A DNA stretch of 64,000 nucleotides from Topomyia yanbarensis (lineage: Eukaryota > Arthropoda > Insecta > Diptera > Culicidae). The stretch is taken from assembly GCF_030247195.1 (NCBI RefSeq), contig NC_080671.1, forward strand, positions 61,975,589 through 62,039,588, given 5' to 3'. A program made the translations under genes and the position numbers. Position 1 is the first letter of the stretch. Each line of letters opens with the position of its first letter. Under the pieces are notes generated by a model that saw only the letters and a program-made list of their open reading frames with translations, did not search any database and had not been told where the DNA came from. Shown one piece after another: positions 56,482-64,000 of the stretch.

Positions 56482-59400
56482 ATGTAGATCATGACCGTCT
56501 TACAGCGGAATGGACATCGAACAACGGTTTCGGGAGAGCAATCACCGCCAGGGAACTCTCCGCAGGTATAAGCTAGATCCACCGCCGAGGACTAGTCGAG
56601 TAGACTGCAACAGAGCAGCGAGTATGAGTCGTCGAAACGCCAGCGAACCGGACGTCACGCTCCACTCGGAATGAATAGCCAGAACGACCACGGCACCCCA
56701 CCGATTGTTCCGATAGAAAAATAGCGAAATCGATATTGAGACCGCCTAGACTGAATAGACAGCGACGAAACACCACTAGTCGCGGGTCATCGGCGCACCA
56801 GTGCACCGGATACCCTGCTTCACCAGAATCGCCGAACTGACCTCGGCACCTAGCTGATTAGCTCGATCTCGGGAGAACTTCTCTCGCCGGGGAATTCTCT
56901 GTCGGAGTAGGTCAGGTCCATCGTCGGGGACCAGACCGAGTTGTTCGCGAACAAGTCGAGGACTGAATGGACCATCAAGGAAGTAGTACTAAATGGCCCA
57001 AGAAGAGAACTAAATGGTTTAAAGGAGTTGCGGTGCTAAATGGCACCGGTTACGGAGCCAAAGGGCTCAAGAAGTTGTAGTACTGAAACCAAATAAGAAT
57101 CGGTATCGGGAGAACTTCTTTCGTCTGGGACCTCTTCGTCAGCTTACAGTCAGATTCACCGCCGGGAACGAGACCGCGTAGACCGCGACGATACACCACC
57201 AGTCGCGCCGGAGCTCCAGCAAACCCCTACTTTACCGGAATCGCCGAACTGACAGCACCTGGCTGGTTGGCTGGAACTTCTCTCGCCGGGGAACTTTTCG
57301 TCGGAGTAGGCTAGATATATCGTCGGGGACTAGACCGAGTAGTTCGCGAACCAGTCGGAAGCTCAACGAGGAAGTGGTACTGAATGGCACAAGGGAACTG
57401 AAGGGCTCAGTAAATTAGACAGTCTGAAGTTTGCCGCCCAGATTGTCCTCGTAGGGGAAGAGCATTAATTCTATACCAACAACCAGCTTTCCTATCTTGA
57501 CTACCCAAACCCGTTCCCTGAGTTGGTTTTTGAACATTTTTTCTGCTCACAAAGTTTTTGAACATTTTTTCATATATATACAAAAAAATTTCATATCCCC
57601 CCCCGAAAAATTTTCTTACTACGCCACTGGCCGACCGGCAGATACGTGTTCCCTTACAGCGCCATCACATCAACGGACACCCAAAATTTACATGCGACAA
57701 AATATCTGCAATCCCAAATATAAAAGATTTAAAACCTTTACTCATTTGCAATAAAATAAGAAAGTGAAAAAAACATTTGAATATCCAAGGCGGCTCATTT
57801 TCAAAGATAGCACCGCCGATGAATCACTTAATAAAAATAGGTGACAAGGGACGCGGACGAAATTGGCTGAGCACCGACCGGCTGGTTTGCCACCTATTTT
57901 TCGGGCGAAGAATTTTGGGGCGACTCCTGGTAGTCGCTAGACGCTGGTGAAACGCCAAGTATTTGAATATGTCAATTTTTCTTATTGCCATATTTTTTCA
58001 CTTTTCGGATTGAATTTTTTTCTCTGAAAAACCATTTTTCACTATTTTTACAATATACACTGTGTTTCTAGACATTTTCTGTGCACTTTTATTGTCCTTG
58101 CATCGGGAATCGACGGCCCGTAATGCGAGGAAAAGATATTTTTTCATTTGCCGGAATTCGATTTTCACAAACTGTCACCACTCGCGTCTGTCGAAAATAT
58201 GTCGAAAAATGCTTTTATAAGCCACTTCACTTTGTATAATCGTTAAATTGCACCGTTATTCACACTTTTGATAGCCGGGAGGCAGTAAACTGTTCCGAAA
58301 ATGATGAAAATTAACTGACTCGAAGGGAGCTCTACGAGAGTCAACCGCTCGCGACGAATATACACACTCGAATTCTGTTTACTCCTACGCTATTCATATC
58401 ACTTCAAATACTGTACAATTGACATGATAAACACACAAAAACTACGAGAACCATACATAATATGGTAATAAAATAATGAAAAAATACTCCCTTTTATGTT
58501 TTCCATGTGAGAATTTTGGTCTCACCGATGCCACAGCTGCCGTAAAACAAAGATAATTTCACAACACTACATAAATATATCACATCACTTAAAATTCTCA
58601 CACACGGTATATTCGTGCTCCATTTTGAAATACACATTGCAAGGAGGCTTGAATGTAAACACAGTATGGCGTCTCAGCCAATTTTTTCGCCCCATATATT
58701 GTTATTATTCTTATTCATTATTTTTTTGCACAATGCTTCATAATCACACACGAAAGACACAAAGACGTGATGAATATAATATTCGACCAGAAATAGCTCC
58801 GATGCAAATGGGAATATTTTTACGAGCTACTGCTCGTGATTTTGACAATCCATTGACATTGAATTCCATTTTCTTCATGTTACAATTCAAAACATAACAT
58901 TCATTGATTTATCATTGAAAACCACAAAATTTGGGTAATATCTGTACTAAATCAACCAAAAACATACACTGAAAAAAATCCAAACGTTAATTCTATTTGC
59001 TTCAAACCACTTAAAATCCATATGAAGAAGAAATGCTAATGTTATACAGCGTACACATTTCTTCTATGTGTCAACTGTATAAACTATATATGCGCACACA
59101 TAAGTTATATGTGCATATTGTTATAGAATCGGGTTTTATGTGCCTTATAGTTATGAAATGTGAATGTAAGATTATTATTTCTCATAAATACACACATTAG
59201 GTTTATGAGTAAACAAATAGTGTCTATATGCCACCGCCAATAGGGATCTTTAGGGGTGTGCGGGTTAAGGCATATTCTGATGCAGATTAGTACCGTGAGT
59301 TAATATCTCAGTCCTTTTTCAATTTTTTGGCCCGAAACTATTGAAAAAAACATTTTTTAGTTTGTTTCCTTTTAGGACAATAACACATCCAAACCCATGC

Positions 59401-59654
59401 GACTTGCACGACTCTATAGGTTGCCTTATCAGATTTACCATAGTTTTCAGATGAAACTTGGGATGGCAGGTTGCTAGCGGATTGACAAAGTACCAGATCA
59501 TGCTGTGTGGGGTGCTGTCCCGGTTAACAATGAGGCGAACGAGATATTTGCAGATACGTCATTTAGTAGGACAACTGTCAGTTTGCTGGTTGAGTTTAAT
59601 TTGGTTTTTTTAAATTTAAAAATCATAAAAGAATAATTAAGGTTTAAGAATGAT

Positions 59655-60104
59655 ATGAGTGTACTCGTAAGGACACCCGCTACCAATACATATGAAAAAC
59701 TGGCACAATTTTTCCAAATTAAAGATCCCTATTGCAAAAATCTATGTGTGAAATCAATAGAATTGTTGCTTGACAAAAAGCAACAATTTGGCCCGTTGTT
59801 AACTACGACGATTGATGAAGCACTAAATGTAAACGGAAATGCAATGAAAGTCGCGATCCGCGAAGAACTGTCAGCCTTGTCATTAGAATTGTTAAAAGAA
59901 ATGCGTGAATCCCAAAAACTTCTTAACATTAAATTTATATGGCCTGGTCGTGGAGGAATGATTTTAGTAAAAAAGGATGAACATTCTAAGATTGAAAGAA
60001 TTGGTAGCAAGCATGACCTTGATCGAATCATAAATAATTACAAAAGTGCAAAATCTGCCTCTTCTTCACCACAACAATCTGCCCCTAAGCGAAAACGAAA
60101 TTAA
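59655..60104 (+). CDS. LINE ORF1 protein
   Basis: 149 residues, intact. The C-terminal half, with GRGGMILVKKDEHSKIERIG followed by a DL.RI helix, resembles the FP-type C-terminal domain found in ORF1 of CR1/Daphne-like LINEs, which is associated with nucleic-acid binding. The protein ends in a Ser-rich stretch and the basic cluster PKRKRN, a possible nuclear localisation signal. It probably acts as an RNA chaperone for the element; this is inferred from family behaviour. The frame ends 48 bases before ORF2, and the ATG is the first after an upstream stop. It is short compared with many CR1 ORF1 proteins, so N-terminal loss is possible. Confidence 0.65.
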   Translation: MSVLVRTPATNTYEKLAQFFQIKDPYCKNLCVKSIELLLDKKQQFGPLLTTTIDEALNVNGNAMKVAIREELSALSLELLKEMRESQKLLNIKFIWPGRGGMILVKKDEHSKIERIGSKHDLDRIINNYKSAKSASSSPQQSAPKRKRN

Positions 60105-60152
60105 GAATTGTAGTTAACAATCCAGCATAAAACTTGAATTCATGCATATCCA

Positions 60153-63064
60153 ATGGCTAATACAATCAAAAATTTTTCTTTCGACCATATTTACGATTTT
60201 AATGACAATTATATTAACAATGATAACCAGACACTAAAAATTTTGCAGTGGAACGTAAGAGGTATAAACAATCTCTCTAAATTTGATGAAATTTTGCAAA
60301 CCCTTGACAGTTGTAAAACTTCCATAGATGTTATAGTGATTGGTGAGACATGGTTAAAAGACGACAATTGTGCTCTCTATGAAATACCACATTTCAAAGC
60401 ATTTTTCGCGTGCAGGCAACACTCTAGCGGAGGTTTAGCTGTGTATGTCAATCAGACTATCAAACATAGAATTGTAAAAAACTATACCGCAGAAGGATTT
60501 CATCACATTCACATCGAACTGTTTATCAAAGGACAGTTTTATGATGTTCATGGAATTTACCGTCCTCCTAGCTTTGATTTCAATGATTTCTCAGCCTATT
60601 TAGAAAATTTGATGTGTTCAGTCCAATCGAAGCACTCGTGTGCTATTGTAGGTGATGTAAATGTCCCAATTAATCTTGCTAATAACAATATTGTTAGAAG
60701 ATATAAAATACTGTTGGAATCCTATGACTTTATTTGTACAAATGTTTTTCCTACCAGACCAATTAGCGAAAACATACTTGATCATGTGCTATGCAAACTG
60801 GACGATGTAAATCGAGTGCGCAATGACACAATATTTAACAATCTGAGTGACCACTCTCAGATTTTAACAACTTTCAAAATTACAGCTGATAGGGAACCAA
60901 TGTTGCTTACCAAAAAAATTGTAAACCATCGCCAACTTAACCACGAGTTTTCCAGCTTCGTTAATAGTATTGATGTCATTGTCGACCCGGAATCTACTAT
61001 TCAATCTATCGCATCCACATACAACTCATTACTTCAACGTCATACGAAAACAATAACTAAAACAGTTAAAGTGAAAGGCACTCACTGTCCCTGGATGACT
61101 TTGGATTTATGGACTCTAGTAAAAATAAAAAGTAATTACCTTCAACGTCTCAAAAGTAATCCCGCCGATCAACATCTAAAGCAAATGCTATTGCATGTAT
61201 CCAAAAAGGTAGATGCCACAAAACGACGGGTAAAAAAATCTTTCTATGAGAACCTTCTTACTAACACACCACATTCAAAACTATGGAAAAACCTAAAAAG
61301 CACTTTTGGTTTAGCAAAGAAAAGCGACCAGATAAATCTAATTGTCGATGGTAAAAAAACCAACAATAATGCAGAAGTCTGTGAGTCTTTTAATGTCTTC
61401 TTCTCTAGTATAGGGCAAAAACTGTCAAATGATATCCCCACCACCTCAAACATTTGTCCTTTAAGTAATGTTCGTCGCGTCCGTGAGTCAATATTTTTAC
61501 GTCCTTCATCAACAAACGAAGTAATTATGCTGATACATAGCCTAGATAATAAGAAGAGTAGTGGCCCTGATAACATTCCTGTCAATATGTTAAAAGGAAA
61601 TTCTTGCGCTTTTTCTAGAATCCTTTCTCAATGTTTCAACATAATTGTTCAATCTGGTTATTACCCTGACTGTCTCAAAGTGGCTAAAGTCATCCCTGTT
61701 TTTAAATCAGGTAACTGTTGTGATTGTAATAATTATCGTCCTATATCTACACTGTCCGTTTTCAACAAAATCCTCGAAAAACTATTTGTTGCTAGATTAT
61801 TAGAATTTTTGAACAAACACAGCGTCCTCTATAGATTTCAGTATGGGTTTAGACAAGGCTCTAGCACCCAAACCGCTATAATTGAATTAGTAGATCTAAT
61901 AATGAGCGAAGTGGATCGTAAAAACATTGTTGGTGCTCTATTTCTAGACCTTAAAAAAGCATTTGACACTTTGGACCACACAATACTGCTGGCCAAGCTT
62001 GAATGTTACGGTATCAGGGGCATTGCTCATTCTGTTATTCATAGTTACCTGACGAATAGAAAGCAATTTGTATCTGTGGATGGTGAACGTAGTAGCCTTG
62101 CTCCCATTGGAATCGGTGTCCCTCAAGGTAGTAATATAGGACCTTTGTTATTTCTGTTGTATATTAATGACCTAGGTAACTTGAGGCTTACTGGAACTCC
62201 TAGACTGTTTGCTGATGACACAGCTCTGTTTTATCCCAACAATGATGTCAATACTATTATTAACTCGATCGATAACGATCTAAGTGTTCTCGACCAATAT
62301 TTCAGCAAATATTTCAGCAAATAGCAAATTTATTATCACTAAACCTTTCCAAAACTAAGTACATGATCTTCCGATCCATACGGAAAACTTTACCAACACA
62401 TCATCATCCCAAACTTAGAGATTGTACAATTGAAAATGTGGACTGTTTCAAATATTTGGGTATACACTTAGATCCTACGTTATCCTGGACACACCATATA
62501 AAATTTATCGAAAAGCGTGTGGCATCCTCCTGTGGTATTTTGTGGAGAGTTAAAGCGTTTGTTCCCCAGCGAGCTCTATTGAACTACTACTTTGCATACA
62601 TTCATTCACAACTTAACTACTTAGTATCGGTATGGGGGCGAGCAGCGAGCTCTCACCTTAAAAAGCTACAAACACTACAAAACAGATCCCTGAAAATTAT
62701 ATTTAATAAACCACTTTTATATTCGACTTTGTTGTTATACTCTGAAAGTGCCCACAATATTTTACCCATAGCCCACTTATGTGACGTACAAACATTATTA
62801 TTCATACACGACAATCTACATAACTCCATCGCGCAGCATAATATACATTTTACAACTTTAACACATTCTCGTTCAACACGTCGAAATAGTAACTTGCAAC
62901 GCATTCGAGCAGCCACAAACCTTGGCCAAAAGCGCATTCTTTTTATTGGCCCTACCAAATTTAATGCACTTCCACTTGACATGCAGAGAATCGACAATCG
63001 TACCATCTTCAAGGCTAGATTGAAACAGTACTTTAAACATAGGCTTAACGAAATATTTAATTAA
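60153..63064 (+). pseudogene. LINE ORF2: endonuclease-reverse transcriptase, frameshifted
   Basis: The first frame (60153-62324, 723 residues) starts with an AP-endonuclease domain: LQWNVRGI, IGETWL, GIYRPPS, GDVNVP and LSDHSQ. The reverse transcriptase follows: RPISTLSVFNKILEKL, YGFRQGSSTQTA, LFLDLKKAFDTLDH, GVPQGSNIGPLLFLLYINDL and the catalytic FADD at residues 686-689. The frame stops at 62322-62324, just after a 12-base direct duplication (TATTTCAGCAAA twice). Coding resumes in another frame and runs to 63064, including the thumb-like NVDCFKYLGIHLD and the C-terminal LQTLQNRSLKIIF. All catalytic motifs are intact, so the single frameshift is the main lesion visible. It is inactive as read unless the frameshift is a sequencing error. 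Confidence 0.9.
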
Positions 63065-63339
63065 TGATATTGTTTTGTAATTTAATGTAAACATCCGTCA
63101 GCAGTATTTAACTTTAATTTAATTTATAATGTGGATCCCTTAACAGGAAATCTATTTCCACTGGGATTCCACCTTAGTTAATTATCTTAAACTAATTGCA
63201 CATCAATAAATGTCTGTCTCAGCTCAGTTTGTTTTATTTGTTTTGTTTGTTTTTGTTGCCATTGTTCATGGGCTGAGACAAGTTGCGTCCACTACCAGGG
63301 GGCTCTTGTATGAGTTCTTTGGTGTGGGGGAGTGTGGTG

Positions 63340-63369
63340 GGCAATTAAAAAAAAAAAAAAAAAAAAAAT
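63340..63369 (+). other. LINE 3' poly(A) run
   Basis: An uninterrupted A tract of about 23 bases ends the LINE and abuts the right remnant of the MITE it invaded. Confidence 0.8.
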
Positions 63370-63708
63370 AGGCATAACGTTTACATTTTTCTCAGTGTAG
63401 GCGATTGGCCTTTTCTCACCATTTTTGAAAACAACAAAAATGAACTTTTTCGTAAAACGCTTGTATCTCAAAATTTTTCCAAGGTGCGAATAAAATGCTA
63501 TACATAGAAAGTTGCCCAGAACCCTTTAATTTGGTATATAAAACAGCTTGATCCGATGTAAAATAAGCATTTTACAGCCAAAACCATTTACTAGGTCGGG
63601 TTTGCTCCACCTTACCCTACACAAAAGGGATGTTAAGCTGTGGGGGTCCGCAACAACCCTGGGTGATTGCAAAGGGGACCGTGGGTCGAAAAAGGTTGAA
63701 AACCACTG

Positions 63709-63924
63709 CTTTTTCTTATTTAGGTATGCGGACTGGATGCAGGTCTGCGGTTGGGGAGGGGTGACGAAGGGGGAAGGTGTAAGGGTACGGAGGGGCGAGA
63801 GATGCAACAGCTAACTGCATATTATACCTTCCATTTGAACATTTGAAACTTGGTCTTAGAAAATCGATTCAGTCATCGTCGAAGAATCGATGTGACTTTA
63901 ATTTTTGTACACTCAAGTTTTTTT
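63709..63924. other. non-coding DNA
   Basis: Includes a G-rich patch (GGGGAGGGGTGACGAAGGGG, about 63751). No gene or element boundary recognised. Confidence 0.35.
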
Positions 63925-64000
63925 TTACGCGGTTTTTTTTTTGCGCGGTATTTTTTTACGCGGTTTTTTTACGCGGATTTTGAAATTTACGCGGTTTTCA
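63925..64000. repeat. TTTTTTACGCGG short tandem repeats
   Basis: Five copies of a poly-T plus ACGCGG/GCGCGG unit with irregular T-run length. It runs off the window edge and may be the start of a larger element. Confidence 0.7.

Larger units (their letters stand above)
53440..57430 (+). pseudogene. degenerate R1-type non-LTR retrotransposon (ORF2 remains and 3' UTR)
   Basis: The + strand, allowing frameshifts, shows R1-clade reverse-transcriptase blocks in order. These are: NPWGDAY (about 53580) and PTPYGEEGG (53715-53740); KKTPGPDGIPTVALKAAI (53805-53860); GVTQSSILCPTLWNGMYDA (about 54105-54155). After the insertion at 54153-55246 come VLTLRLPRNVKIVGFVDDVSLT (about 55250-55320), with FVDD in place of the catalytic F/YADD, then C-terminal blocks WVNRKHGEM (about 55912-55940) and FECP. 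Many stops make it dead. The 3' UTR (56530-57330) has four diverged repeats of a CGGGAGAACTTCTCTCGCCG-type unit. The exact ends are not defined. Confidence 0.82.
51736..57629. mobile_element. hAT element with CAGTGGCGTAGT termini
   Basis: Starts CAGTGGCGTAGTAGCGGGGG and ends TTACTACGCCACTG, with a perfect 8-bp duplication GCCGACCG (51728-51735 and 57630-57637). No hAT transposase was recognised. Most of its length is an R1-type LINE that landed inside it. Confidence 0.9.
50124..58693 (-). mobile_element. LINE-like retroposon with 22-bp target-site duplication
   Basis: The 22-bp word starting ATATATTGTTATTATTCTTA occurs exactly at 50102-50123 and 58694-58715. On the - strand the element starts GGGGCGAAAAAATTGG (58693) and ends with a CTTATG simple-repeat tail (50124-50142), as in retroposons. 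It is interrupted by the hAT element at 51736-57629, leaving about 2.7 kb of its own sequence. No reverse transcriptase was recognised, so it is internally deleted or non-autonomous. Fragments of the family lie at 44690-44900 and 47400-47670. Confidence 0.7.
59239..63369 (+). mobile_element. CR1/L2-type LINE, nearly complete
   Basis: Holds a short 5' region, ORF1 (59655-60104), ORF2 with endonuclease and reverse transcriptase (60153-63064, one frameshift), a 3' UTR and a terminal A run at 63346-63368. A second copy of its 5' end is at 32830-33323. No convincing target-site duplication was seen. The clade call (CR1/L2 within the Jockey/CR1 group) rests on reverse-transcriptase style and the ORF1 type. 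Confidence 0.85.
58967..63397. mobile_element. TA-target MITE with CACTGAAAAAAAT termini, interrupted by a LINE
   Basis: The left CACTGAAAAAAATCCAAACG (58967) and right CGTTTACATTTTTCTCAGTG (to 63397) are inverted repeats with few mismatches, flanked by TA on both sides. The CR1/L2-type LINE sits close to the right end. Confidence 0.75.
49709..63617. mobile_element. TA-target MITE with GGGTAAGGTGG termini, itself invaded
   Basis: Left end GGGTAAGGTGGGGCGAATCC (49709) and right end GGTCGGGTTTGCTCCACCTTACCC (to 63617, reverse complement with mismatches). TA sits at 49707-49708 and 63618-63619. Subtracting nested elements leaves a backbone of under 1 kb (49709-50101, 58716-58966, 63398-63617) with no transposase frame. 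Confidence 0.85.
49570..63708. mobile_element. hAT MITE split by a 13.9-kb insertion (outermost layer)
   Basis: The left half (49570-49706) starts TAGCGATTCTCAAACTGGGG; the right half (63620-63708) ends GGTTGAAAACCACTG. Together they correspond to the intact 235-bp copy at 56247-56481. Imperfect 8-bp flanks are CTTTGTCT (49562-49569) and CTTTTTCT (63709-63716). Everything between is later insertion. Confidence 0.85.

Overview
The window looks like a culicine (Aedes-type) mosquito genome. The evidence is AT-rich, gene-poor DNA with small-intron genes widely spaced between dense, mutually nested transposons: hAT and TA-target MITEs, foldback elements, R1-, CR1/L2- and other LINE remains, and a mariner-type transposase relic. 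The species assignment is inference. Only four host genes are supported, all on the + strand: the last exon of a MARVEL-domain (CMTM-like) membrane protein (4064-4210); EMC5/MMGT1 (11268-11746, three exons); TCAIM, a mitochondrial DUF4460/DUF4461 protein (13442-15019, two exons); and the DEAD-box RNA helicase me31B/DDX6 (36986-38768, five exons).

Layout. 1-5.3 kb: intronic DNA, a long foldback, the MARVEL terminal exon. 5.3-8.7 kb and 15.8-19.1 kb: two apparently identical 3,372-bp direct repeats, each made of four head-to-tail units derived from replication-dependent histone H3 genes on the - strand. The coding parts are wrecked, but the histone mRNA 3' stem-loops remain. EMC5 and TCAIM lie between the two copies. 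19.1-36 kb: a transposon graveyard containing a 3.2-kb element with long GATGAC-rich inverted repeats, several MITEs, a mariner-like transposase pseudogene, a severed LINE 5' end, hAT MITEs, foldbacks and TATGCCAAA-type minisatellites. 36-42.4 kb: me31B with long flanking non-coding sequence. 42.4-49.5 kb: MITEs and a duplicated 0.4-kb AT-rich segment. 49.6-63.7 kb: one ancestral hAT MITE that has grown to 14 kb by at least five layers of insertion; most layers are bounded by readable target-site duplications, so relative ages can be read. The innermost layers include a degenerate R1-type LINE and a nearly complete CR1/L2-type LINE broken by one frameshift.

The genes do not form a pathway. 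The most unusual content is the histone-H3-derived repeat block and its perfect duplication around two essential-looking genes. The second is the 14-kb nested insertion locus.
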